Both the position numbers and the translations under genes were made by a program. The notes beneath the pieces are model-generated. The model saw only the letters and a list, made by a program, of their open reading frames with translations, was not told the DNA's origin and searched no databases. This document shows positions 32,704-46,338 of a stretch of DNA of 64,000 nucleotides, in pieces (position 1 is the first letter of the stretch; each line of letters starts with the position of its first letter). Source of the DNA: Asterochloris sp. CNOR1 (taxonomy: Eukaryota; Chlorophyta; Trebouxiophyceae; Trebouxiales; Trebouxiaceae); the NCBI GenBank assembly GCA_963969365.1, contig OZ017763.1, forward strand, positions 496,001 to 560,000, written 5' to 3'.

Positions 32704-35700
32704 TTACTCCTTGTCCATCAACACTCTGGTGTGGGGGGACTTGCGCCTCAGCTGCTTATTGAATTTGGCAATCTGCTCCATCGTGACACACTTGCCCTGC
32801 ACAGCAGTTTTGACAGTATGCTCAGTGCCCCTTCAAAACGGCTTGCAGCTGCACGCAGCTGGCCTGGACGCAGTGAGGCTTGGGCTGGCGCTCACTTCCT
32901 GCTGATAGAAACATGGACAAGTTTTGCTGCATGCGCTGGGATGGCACTTGAGCTCTCACTGCGCCCCTGGTTCACAGGCAGGCAGCACTGGCACTGAAGA
33001 TGCTGCCTGTCTTGCTGTAATTGGATGCAGTAGCAAATTTACAGCATTCCCTCTGGTGGGCCTCAATGCAGCAGAAGGTCATGATTGCCACGCACCTCGC
33101 TCCAGTAGGGGATCTGGGCCTCTATGTGCACTCCGCGGAAGTCCACGACATGCAGGGCACGCAGTGCGTTCAGGGTGGTCAGCGGCGCAGTCACCTGCAG
33201 ACGGCAGGGACACAAGCTGGCAGCGATGGATTCCGGGGCATTGGGAAGGGCAGGACGCTCAGGACGTTCAGCAGTGCAGTCACCTGCACAAGGCGGGTCA
33301 CCCGCTCTCAGCAGTACTGACGAAGAGCATTCGGGGAGTGCAGAGATGCAGGACTCTGCCACCAGGGGCAGCGGGGCAGTCACCGATACACAGCATGGCG
33401 CATGGTGTGTCAGAGGTGTTTGAGTTGTCAGGCTGGTCAGTTGGGGGCACCACCTGCACCCAACATGCCACTCAGCGCCAGCGCTGCATGAGTGCATGGC
33501 AGCCTGCACACCGGCGACTTTGGAAATGGAGTCATAGAGGGTCACTTGGGCGAGACTGGTCCAAGCACTGTGTCATTGCATTGCCGTCTGAGGGGGTAGG
33601 AGAAGCATGCTGCAGCCTGCAGCTGTGCCCGTGCTTGGTGGACACCCACCTGCAGGTCCAGATTGCCTGACAGGTCCAGGAAGGCCAGCTTGGTCAGCTT
33701 GGCCAGGCAGGTGGGCACGGATGTGAACGCGTTGTTGGACAGGTTCAGCCCTGTGAGGTTGGTCAGGGCCCCCAGGGCTGGGCACTGCCGACGCAGGGGC
33801 GGGGGCGGCCCCTCCTGCAGCTGCTGCTGTGGGCGGTCCACCTCCTGAAGGCTGAGGCCCTGCACAGAACGGGGAGGGGACTTTCCCTTCTGCAGCTCTG
33901 CAGGAGGGAACGAGACTCCCTCAAGGTGCTGCCGCCGCTGTGGGAGGGCAGGCCCCCTGCAGGCTAGCAGACACAAAGGTGGAGGCTTCCTTGTCATATA
34001 GTGTGGCATACTCCTGCAGGAGAGAAGGAACTTGCCCTGAGGTGCCGCTGCTGCTGTGGGCGGGGGCCCTGCTGAAGGCTCCATGCGCATCAGCAGACTG
34101 CACAAGGGAAGGGACTGAGCATGCTCCACCTGAGGAGACATGGTCTTCTGCAGGCGCAATCACTGCCAGCGGGATGACCGTCAGCAATCGAGCTGTAAGA
34201 ATGCCATCACTTGTAGAGTTACCTCCAGCCACGCAGAATGCCAACCCCCGTCAGCTGCAGAAGGTGGCAGGACACAAAGATTCAAGACACTCAAACCATG
34301 CTGGCCTTCAGGCCTCCCAACCCGCTCACTTGGGCGGCAGCACCTCCAGCTGCATCAGGCTGACAATGCTCTCCAGCTGCACGTGTCAGCAGCACCAGCA
34401 ACCTATCATATCGGACCCAGCCCTGCTACCATGTTTTGCCTGAAGCGACAGTGGCAGGCTGCCGAGTCCTCCAGGTGTAGAGGGCATCAATACTCCTGCA
34501 GATCCACAGCAGCTCTGCTATGTGCACATCACCCTCACCTGAGGCGACAGCACCTCCAGCCACACGGGACCGCCCACTCCCTCCAGCTGCAGACGGCAGC
34601 AAAATCCCTTCAAGAGAGTACAGCAGCCATATCCCCATGTCATTCTTACCTGGAGCGATAGTACCTCCAGCCGTGTCAGGCTGCCCACTCCCTCCAGCTG
34701 CAAGCGACACCAAAGCCTTGCATGACTCAGTCACGCAATGTTGCTCTCACCTGGAGCGACAGCACCTCCAGCCGTGTCAGGCTGCCCACTCCCTCCAGCT
34801 GCAGGTGGCGGCAGCAGCCCACGTCAAGGTGCCGCAGCGCAGGCAGGTCGGCCAGGAAGCGCGGTAGCACCAGCAGCATGGAGTGCCCACGGAGCTCCAA
34901 CTTGCGCAGGCTGGTCAGGGCTGCCCACTCCTGCAGCAGCACAGGCAGCAGTGGTGCAGACCCGAGCGTGAACAGTCTGCAGCCAGCATGGAGTGGCTGT
35001 GCAGGTGCAGCTTCCAGAGAGTGCTCAGAGAAATCCTGCAGAGGCAAGGAGTTTGAGCCTCAGCATGGGCAGCCAGCAACATGGAGTGGCAGCCCTAGCT
35101 TCCTTGGGTGTTGGACAGGGCTACACCCCACTGTCAAGCATGCAAGGCCACGCAGGTCGCACACAGCTTCAGCCTGCAGAGGCGAAAGTGTGGTGCCCCG
35201 GCTGATTTATCGCTGAGCAGACAAGGGCATCAACTGCTGCCAAATGCCAGCAGGTCAGCAAGATGGCCTCTCTGGTGCCCGATGTCCACCACCACCAATC
35301 AGCTTGCGCGGGTTCATATGAGCATCGCAGGACAATTGCACAAGTTGACTAACGCTTCCATGGCAGGGCCTTTGTAGGGTTGCTTCGCCTAGGTATCAGA
35401 TCCAACCCCAACCATCAGAACATGGACTTTGCAGAATGTACTGGACAGTTTAGGAGTCAGGTACTGCTTGCACGGCAGGGTTCTTGCAGGGTTTATAGCA
35501 CCTCAGGGATGACATCCAGCCCCACCGACCAGGAGCCCAGCGTGTCCTCTGCTGTGATCGCCAGTTCCTCCAACTGCAGAGAGAGAATCAAGGAGAGGGG
35601 TGAGAGGCTTGATCTAACATGGGAGCAGCTGTGGCATCTCTGCAGCAGGTTTGGTAGGCCCCACCTGGCTGCAGTTGCAGCCTCTTGCAGCAGAAAACTG

Positions 35701-38700
35701 GAGAAGACTCCAAGCCAGCGCAGAACCAGCCAAAGCAGTTGTCAAAGCTTCTGGCGTTGGCTTCACGGTGCAGGCCACCAGGGATGTGTCAAGCAGCAGC
35801 GCCGGTCCTGGGGCCAAAGCCTCACCTTGAAGCTTAAGGCAGGGATTGCCCTCATGTGCAGCACCCACCTGGGTCATGATGGATTGCTCAGCACGCCCTA
35901 CTTGATCAAGTTTAAAAAATCACAGTAAGCCGCATCAACAAGCTACTTCACAAACTCAAGCTGTGCACTTCTTGAGAGGCAAATTCGACCTACGCCATGC
36001 TAGACAGCTCTTGCAGCACACCTGCCTCACTGGAGCAATGCAGATCTTCAACAGTCAAGCACTGACGACACGACCTTGTCGATCCACCGGCACCAAGGCT
36101 CCCATAACTGCCTCACTCAAGGCTGTGCAGACAGCCTGCCTCACCCGTGTTGGGCTGGAGAGGTCATGCAGCACACTTTCCACAGTGCATGCAGGTCCTC
36201 ATAACCTATCGCCAGGTGCACAGAGTAGTCACCGCCGCAAAGCTGCCTGACATGAGGCTGCAAAGCACTGCCTGACCCACCTGAGTCATGCTGGACAGCT
36301 CGCTCAACGCGCCCTTCTCAATGCGGCAATGCAGGTCCTCGATTGCCAGGCGCCGGAGGAGGGGCAGGCAGCTGATGGCACTGAAGGCCCCGTTGGCTGC
36401 CAGGGACTGGCTGCTGCCGCCGCCAAACAGGTCATTGCAGTGCTGGATGCGCAGTTCTGCAGGCAAGAGGGAAATGGGATGAGATGGCCAACACCAGATG
36501 GCCGCTGCCAAACAGACCGGCACAGTGCTGGCTGCGCAGATCTGCAAGCAGGAGAGGGGGGATGAGATGTTTGACACCAGCTCGCTGCTGCTGCCAAACA
36601 GATTGTTGCAGTGCTGGACAGGCAGCTTGCCCGCAGCCTCAAGGTGCTCAGGGGGCGTGCTGTGCTGTCTATGAGTTGGTAGCAGTGCTGCATGCACAGG
36701 TCCGCAGGCAGACAGGAATGTGGGGTCAGAGCAAACATCGCTCTCTCAGTAGCAGAGTATGCTGTATGGCACTCTTCTTGGCCAGACCCAAGGCATGCTG
36801 CGGTGCAGGTACCACTGCATATGCCAGAGCATACTAAGAAGCCATCAATAAGTGGGCCTGAAGGGCTGCCCACCTCTCTGCCAGGACTGATGGGCGGTCA
36901 GCAGCACCCCTTGACAAGCGCAGCATGGCCAAGACAGATTGAGCTGCAGCTACCTTGAAGCTGGAGCTGCAGAGCTCCGTGCAATGTGCCAAGGGTGACG
37001 CTTGCGACAGCCCAGCACCCTAGACAGACTGAGCCACAGCCAGTGTGGAGCTGGAGCTGCAGGGCGACCAACAGCACGCCAAGGGTGAGTGCTGTGATTA
37101 GCACCGCACTTTGGCAGGCTGGCCAGCAGCCGCCCTGCACCTGATACCTGGAGGCACATTTAGAGCAATGCATGGAGCCCATCAGGAGGGACAGTGGGCT
37201 CGTGTTTTGACCATCGTGATGGAGCATACTACTGGCTTTCCAGCCACCTGCTGAGCTCACCTTCCAATTGGAACTGCAGGGCCCCCAACAGCATTCCCAG
37301 GTGCACCATTGTGAAGGTGTGCTTCCGCTGTAGGTCCACAAAGTCGCCCTCATCTGCACGACAGGGAGGCAACCACCTGTCAGACAGGTGACAACGCCGG
37401 CATCTGCACAGGGGGCTACAGGCATAGGCAGCGAGACACAGTGTCTGCGTTTGCCACATCAATGCAGGGCTGGCAGTCACTTTGCGGCATGCATGGCTTT
37501 GCGCTAGATGTGCACAGATGGCCAGGTTGCTCGCCTCAGCAGTAGCTCTTCCCGCACATCTCTCTCTCAATACACTAGAAACAGCAATGTCTGACACGAC
37601 CTGGGCGACCATCTGCTACTGTACTGCATAGCCCCCTTGATGATGCAGTACAATCAGCTGATGCCCAGCAGACTGACCATGTCAAGCCGCTGGTGCCCAG
37701 TGCACAGCATGCAGCTCACCTGACCAGTACCCCTCACTGTTCATCAGTGTCAGCTTCCGCACGGCCGCCTGCCTCTGCCTCACAAAGTTGACAATCTTCT
37801 GGGCCGACAGCGTAGTCCCCTAGAGGCAGCACACCAGACATTCAGTGCTCAGGGGGGCCAACGCAGGCAGCACAGACTTCAGTGCTGAGGGCCTGGACGG
37901 ATCTGACAGCACGGCCTCCTACAGGGACCACTTGACAGAAAGGTGCTGCGCTGACAGCGCATTGCACTGGAGAGAAGGCGGCGGCTGGTGCGGCAGGTAA
38001 TGCCCTTGGCGTGGTAGCAATGACTACATGCTCAGGGTTGTAGAAGCCGAGAGGGATGACCAGAACCCAGGTTGCGGCAGACAGCATACAGCGACTACTG
38101 GTCTGATGTTTCGCTGCTCAGGCAGCCCACTCTGCTTGCAGAGATGGCAAGACCGCGAGCACAGCCAGCAATGACGCAGGCCCTCACCGCAAAGCTGTCC
38201 CGGAACTCATCGTCTGAGGGGCGCCGGTCTGACCAGGCGATGGGGGTGTGCACCGCAGTGATGACCTCATGCCCAAAGTCAATGCACACCTCGCTGAAGA
38301 GAGTTTGCAGGGACGCAGGGTGCTGCAGGATACGCTTCCAGCGCCTGCAGGCAAGGGGAAAGAACAGCCATAGGCGAATGTTGCAGGAGGACGAGCAGTG
38401 GTGCAGATCTCTGAGTGACCGACCGCCAGCAGAATGAGGTGTATGCCTGCAGGCAAAAGCAGGCAGGGCCTTTTGATGGGGCAACAATACATGTGCAAGA
38501 CGTTCTGCAGGGAAGGGTATGCAGCATGCATCAGGCAGCTGAGTGCCTAAGTTGTGGTTCTTGCAGGTGGGCTGTCGCTTTGAAGGATACCCTGCACAGC
38601 CGCTCAGTTGCTGCATATCAGACTTTCAGCGCCTGCAGACAGTCTCTTTGCCCTGGCAGAACCAAAACGTGCTGCTTGCCACCGAACTTCGTCCCAGGCC

Positions 38701-40355
38701 CACACCTGCAGATTCACCCCAGGAAGGGGCAGAGCATTTAGCCTGATGCGTATTCCAGCAGCACACGGCCATTCTGCAACCCACGTCCATGCCACGCACA
38801 GCACTGCTGACCAGCAGACTCGCCCGAGGGATGGACACGCACAGCCCCAGGGGGAGTGTCAACAGCTTTGCCCTGAACCCTCATCGATCCCCCTGATTGC
38901 AGTGAGACAGGTCCTGGAAGGGCTCACTTGCAGACTTGGCCCAGGAAAGGGTAGGCCCGCAGCCCTGGGTGGGGCTCCCCTGGGAGCTCCACCGTCCTGA
39001 ATGGCCAGTGGCAGGTGACTGCTGCCTCCTCCTCTGGTGGCAGCACAGGGCCAATTCTTGCCAGCTCAGCAAACACCTGCAGCAAGGCACAGCGAGCATC
39101 AAGGACTTGTGAATGGGGCCACCAGTGACCGTGAGCAGCTCTCGACAGGGCCAACAAACAGCCCAAAAAGCTGCTGTCCTCACGGAGTGCAGAGTTGGCC
39201 GTCCCATCTCAGGAAACCCCGGCAGCAACAGAGTGCAGCTCGCTGAGAGGAAGGTGCATTTATGCAATGCTGTTCAGTGTCTCTCCTGTGGCTGTAAAAG
39301 GCGAGGGCCTGTAAGCAAAAGACACACATGCAACAGGGCATTAGCAGCTAGCTTTGAGCAGTAGCATTCCTAGGAACGTCAGCAGTCCTTCCTGGGTTGC
39401 TATGAGACAGCATTTGGTCAAGCCTGGCCAGCTCAGCAACCTCGGCAGCGGCACAGGCCGTTGCTATGAGACAGGACTCGGTCAAAGCCGGACCAGCTCA
39501 GCAATTGCAGCAGCAGCAAAGCCAAGGCTGAGCAGCAGCAGGCAGTCTGACTGTCTTTGTGGCCTACAGCTGAATGGTAGGGTGGGGAGGCTAAGCCTGC
39601 TGGCTGCACAGAAGCCTGTAGCAGGTGTAAAAGGTCAAAATGCAGCAAGTAGGCTGCAAACGTGGGCGCCTGTAGCACCTTTACCAAGCCTGCAGCAGCG
39701 CACCCTGTAACAGCAGTTCAGTGGTGCGTAACATACCAAGCCACAGCAAATTAGTGCAATGGCTGGGCCATTGCAGCATGGCAGATCACACCTCCCTGAA
39801 CACAGGATGATGCATGCCTGCTGCATGCAGGCCTTTCTGGAGCGTCAGCCGCCTGCTGCAACCTGAAACAGGAGACGCAACATTAAAGCCTGGCACTCCA
39901 CGACTCCCTGCGTTACTGCAAGCCCTGCATGCTGCTGTGAGTTGCTAGATGTCTGCAGGCCGCCTGAGGCAGGTGCCCAGAGACAATGGTTGAGACTGAG
40001 TGGCAATCCCACTCTTACTGATGATCTGGGTGATTCTAAGAGCAGGCATGGCAATGTGCTTTGGACGATCCTTCATGCTGCTGCCACACAGGCTGCCATG
40101 CTGGAAGCAGTGGCAACCTGGCCATGGCAGCACAGATTGCTGTGCATGTGCTTTTGCCATGAAATGTCAGGGTTGCACCTCCGCACATCCTGCAAAGTGA
40201 CTCAGGAGAGCCTGGCACCCCACCTTGAGCAGCAGCTCATCCTGGATTTCCGCTGTGTGGTCTATAGCTCGGTGCTCCCGACCTGAAGAACTGGGAGCGT
40301 CAGCAGGGTAAACTCTGGCTGGCTCGTTCCGCTGACGCTTCGATGCCCTCGGCAT
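32704..40355 (-). CDS. F-box and leucine-rich-repeat protein (496 aa)
   Basis: Probable substrate receptor of an SCF ubiquitin ligase. Eleven exons close exactly (1491 nt): 40355-40224, 39076-38928, 38344-38188, 37819-37720, 37353-37261, 36456-36281, 35573-35502, 35035-34751, 33784-33650, 33194-33096, 32796-32704 (TAA). The F-box runs from IQDELLLKVFAELARIG to GQVCKRWKRILQHPASLQTL, but the two halves are separated by about 25 extra residues rich in Glu and Pro. The C-terminal half is leucine-rich repeats: LTSLRKLELRG, LPALRHLDVGC, VGSLTRLEVLSL, LTNLTGLNLSNNAFTSV and LTKLAFLDLSGNLDL. The N-terminal KRQR could be a nuclear signal. Four of the introns hold echo arrays of the adjacent exons. Confidence 0.88.
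33265..33460 (-). repeat. Acceptor-side echo array of F-box exon 33194-33096
   Basis: The plus-strand junction GGTGGTCAGCGGCGCAGTCA, CCTGCAGACGG (33174-33204) recurs as GTTCAGCAGTGCAGTCACCT, GCACAAGG (about 33268-33295), AGCGGGGCAGTCACCGATAC (33370 on) and GGTCAGTTGGGGGCACCACC, TGCACC (about 33434-33460). Two of the three copies keep the AG. Confidence 0.75.
34321..34708 (-). repeat. Three donor-side echoes of F-box LRR exon
   Basis: The end of exon 35035-34751 (plus-strand CACCTGGAGCGACAGCACCT, CCAGCCGTGTCAGGCTGCCC, ACTCCCTCCAGCTGCA) is repeated at 34641-34708 (near identical), 34531-34597 and 34321-34385. In gene direction all three lie downstream and all keep a GT donor: GTAAGA, GTGAGG and GTGAGC. 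The nearest copy differs at fewer than ten positions over about 65. Confidence 0.92.
35855..35900 (-). repeat. Donor-side echo of F-box exon 36456-36281
   Basis: Plus-strand CACCTGGGTCATGATGGATT, GCTCAGCACGCCCT matches CACCTGAGTCATGCTGGACA, GCTCGCTCAACGCGCCCT at the true exon end. Fainter versions lie near 36017 and 36130, between this copy and the exon. Confidence 0.75.
36500..36700 (-). repeat. Acceptor-side echoes of F-box exon 36456-36281
   Basis: The exon start (plus-strand CCAAACAGGTCATTGCAGTG, CTGGATGCGCAGTTCTGCAG) recurs as CCAAACAGACCGGCACAGTG, CTGGCTGCGCAGATCTGCA (36508-36546), as CCAAACAGATTGTTGCAGTG, CTGGACAGGCAGC (36594-36627), and faintly as GTAGCAGTGCTGCATGCACA with GGTCCGCAG (36678-36706). 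All lie upstream of the exon. Confidence 0.85.
36950..37110 (-). repeat. Donor-side echoes of F-box exon 37353-37261
   Basis: The exon end (plus-strand TTCCAATTGGAACTGCAGGG, CCCCCAACAGCATTCCCA) recurs as GTGGAGCTGGAGCTGCAGGG, CGACCAACAGCACGCCAA (37047 on) and TTGAAGCTGGAGCTGCAGAG, CTCCGTGCAATGTGCCAA (36956 on). The two copies are 91 bases apart, both downstream. Confidence 0.85.
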
Positions 40356-40900
40356 GTTTGTAGATTTGTGCGACAGACAGGGACAACCCTAAAATTTGGG
40401 TTCTCGCCATTGCAGGCCAAACCCTATACATCTCTGGGGAAGTATACGCAAGTATGATGATCTGCATCTTCATGTCGTCCCTGTGCCCTCCAGTTGCTGG
40501 TGCCCTCTAGGGTTCGATAAAGCCGTGGAGCCATCATGTATCGCATACACACACAATGTGGCAGCATGCGCCGCGTGGCTGCCAGGTGAATACACACAGC
40601 GCTGTGCCAGCAAACATGCACTGCCAGAGCCAGAGGCATTGCCTGTCCAATGCAAGTGCTCATGGCACTGCAACATGTACTATCAGCCTGCAGCCAAATG
40701 TTGCAGCGCTGCAGTCCTTACTAAGATCACACCTAGGAGTTCGTAGACAACACTGAGCTGACCTTCAGCTGCATTTGCCTATTACCCGAACATTGGGGTG
40801 CAGCAGGCAAAGTACTATATAAGACCTAATCAACGCACAAAATTGTTGGGGTAATATCAAAATCTTGCCAGCAATTGGCAAATATTCACTCTGAGGGGGC
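40356..40900. other. Upstream region of the F-box gene
   Basis: 545 bases between the F-box start and the YGGT stop, both on the minus strand. It is more AT-rich than its surroundings. A TATA-like CTATATAAG lies at about 40815, too far from the ATG to assign. No coding exon was seen. Confidence 0.5.
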
Positions 40901-43001
40901 CTATGCCTGTGCTGAAGCAGACTGGCTTTTTCTAGACTCCCTGCGCTTGGCCTGCTGACGTCGTTGCCACTGGCCCAGGAACTGCAAGCAGCACCCAGAC
41001 CCCCTCAGTACAAGAGACTCAGCGCCGTGCAGGCGATGCTGGGCTCAGCAGGGCTGTCTCATGCAGGCAAGCATAGGTCGACAGCATCTGCTGTGGTGAT
41101 AGTGCCAAGAGGTGAGGCACAGCAAAGAAGCAGTCTGTGGGTCCCAGCCGTCCTTACACAGATGTGTGGCACTTCTCATCGCAGGTTGCGCAAGTGGGCT
41201 TTGCATGAAGCGATGCTTGCTGCCAGATATGCAGATTGATTGACCCAGTCCCTCACCTGTGAGGGTGTCAGCTGCAGCCCAGTCTTCTTGGCCTGCTTCA
41301 CAGTCCCATCCTCATTCAGCTCGCAAGGCAGGGCTGCTGCAGTGTTGGAGAACAGCTGCAGGCAGAATCAAACAGATGCTGAGCGCTGGTATGGATGGCA
41401 AGTCACAGGGATGGCTTTCAGTACATCAGGAAGCAGAGCACGCAGGCGCACGGCCAGTGCACAGGTGTGCCTGCAGCCTATCAGCGGCAAGCCATGCGGT
41501 CAACTCCTTGCCCAGGTGTCATGGCAGCACTCACATCGAGGGCAATGAAGGCGAGAATGGGTGACAGGTCAATGGTGCCTCCAAGAGGAGGGATGATGCC
41601 TCGGAACAGGTTGAGGTAGGGGTCGCACAGGGTGCTGCAAAGCAGGCACGACAGCAGTGTCAAGGACTGCAAGTCTCAGGTGCTGCCATGTGGGCAGGCA
41701 GGAAGCCCACAGAGAGGTTTGAGCAGGCAGGATCATAACTTCAAGGCCAATCGCAACTGTCAGGCGTACTGGCACCTGGTGACACCTTACAAATCATGCA
41801 GGGGGGCAAACAGGGGCTGCAGACATGCAAGAGCAGAGCCCCGAAGAGCATTTGCTGATACCACAAGAGGGCCAGGGTACCAGGGGTGTGCTGCAGGGCA
41901 TCACATTCAAAAGGCCTCACAAGGTCAAGCGCTGAAAGTGCGATTTGTACAGACATCAATGCTGTGCCCACTATGCTACAGACTGCAACAGAGCAAGGTT
42001 TTGGCAGCTCAAGACCATTCCATACACAAGTGAGATACGCCGTGCAGTGCTCTCAGCAAGGCTGGTGTACAGCGTATGCAACCTGAGGGAAGGCCTGCCT
42101 TGTGCAAGGAGGCAATGCATGGACGCAAAGTGCGTGACATACAGCTGGCGACCAGCCGTCCTGGAGCCCTCGAGATTCCTGCGCTGAGCTGCGCCTTGCT
42201 TGGACAGGATCATAAGTGCACAAACATGCCTGTGAAGCAGTCCTATTGCGGCGCTAGTCACCTGAGGGGCCCTGCGATGGCCTGAGGAGGGTTGGGGAAC
42301 CATGTGAGGACGAGCCTGGCAATGATGGCGGTGTTGTAGAGACTCCTACAGGGCGGGGCATCTCAGTCTTGAGCAATCCTGGGTCACCAGCACAGGACAG
42401 ATCGCTCTGCACAGCACACAGGCTGAACACATCTTCAGGCAACGGTAATACGAGGCGCTATCTCGATGCTCAGTGCCATAGCTTTGCTGGAAACTGTGCC
42501 ACCTCCATGCACAACACGGCAGTGCGAGCCGATGCAGGGCAGGGACTCACAGGAACTGGCTGACGCCTGTGGTGATGACCTGCTCTGCAATGGTGTCTCC
42601 AGGAATGATGGCAGCGAATTTGCCATTTGGCAGCAGCAGCCGGCGTCGCCTACAGGGCGCCTGCATCTGTCGCTCTGACTCCTGTGTCCACCGCACCTGC
42701 TTTGGCCTGCAGCAGCATCATAGTTCAATCAGCTGGCAGCTCCACCGACGGCATGCTGCCTGGTGTACATAAAACAATGCATGAATGTTCTGCTGCCAGC
42801 AGAGTGCTGAATAGGTCGGGCAGCTCTGTGGCTTCACTCTGCCTCTGGATCCCACCTGATGCCATGAGCAGCCCTGGTCAGTTGCTGCCCTGCAGCTTGC
42901 AGACCACAAGCCACGTTGTGCCGAATGCACTCAAGCTGAGCCGGCAGAGCGGGAACCTTGAAGCCAACATCTTGCTGCTGCTGTCCAGACATGCTTTCCA
43001 T
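40901..43001 (-). CDS. YGGT/YlmG-family membrane protein (202 aa)
   Basis: Plastid YGGT proteins are integral thylakoid membrane factors linked to nucleoid partitioning (YLMG1) or cytochrome b6 haem attachment (CCB3). Exons: 43001-42856, 42649-42551, 42345-42262, 41634-41535, 41355-41257, 40981-40901 (TAG). The core is SLYNTAIIARLVLTWFPNPP, then TLCDPYLNLFRGIIPPLGGT, then IDLSPILAFIALD; this is the standard YGGT pair of TM helices with the NxFRxxxPPxG loop. The protein ends in a basic tail (QWQRRQQAKRRESRKS). A plastid transit peptide is missing if translation starts at 43001. The frame is open upstream to an ATG at 43217, which would run antisense to the first NDUFV2 exon. Confidence 0.9.
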
Positions 43002-43079
43002 GGCGATCCGCGAAGCCTGATTTAGACTTCCTGGAAAGAAAGATACCTTCAAGCCACAAGTGCCCTGAGGTACGCACAC
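43002..43079. promoter_or_regulatory. Very short divergent promoter, YGGT / NDUFV2
   Basis: Only 78 bases separate the two start codons chosen. Both 5' UTRs and the core promoters must overlap, or one start is farther out. No TATA box is visible. Confidence 0.55.
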
Positions 43080-46078
<2,999 letters not shown>

Positions 46079-46109
46079 TTGAAAGTTCTGTGCTGTCATG
46101 ACCTTAGCC

Positions 46110-46114
46110 TGTAA
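46110..46114 (+). terminator. TGTAA poly(A) signal of NDUFV2
   Basis: TGTAA starts 32 bases after the NDUFV2 stop, the expected distance for a chlorophyte poly(A) signal. Confidence 0.6.
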
Positions 46115-46338
46115 CAGTGTATGCTGTTCATGAACGCTCTAGACTAGTCCAGCAGCGCTGAAGCCTTGTTACTGAGTAATGTCCTTCCGTGCCAAGTGTG
46201 CCAACCTTGCTCGCAGTCACAGCAATCGATGCTGAGCACTATCGAAGTCATCAGCCATGTCTGATGAGGGCAACACCCCAGCCAACTTTCTGATGAGGGG
46301 GATTGCTTTATGCAAGAGGTGTCAGGAACCATGGGTGG

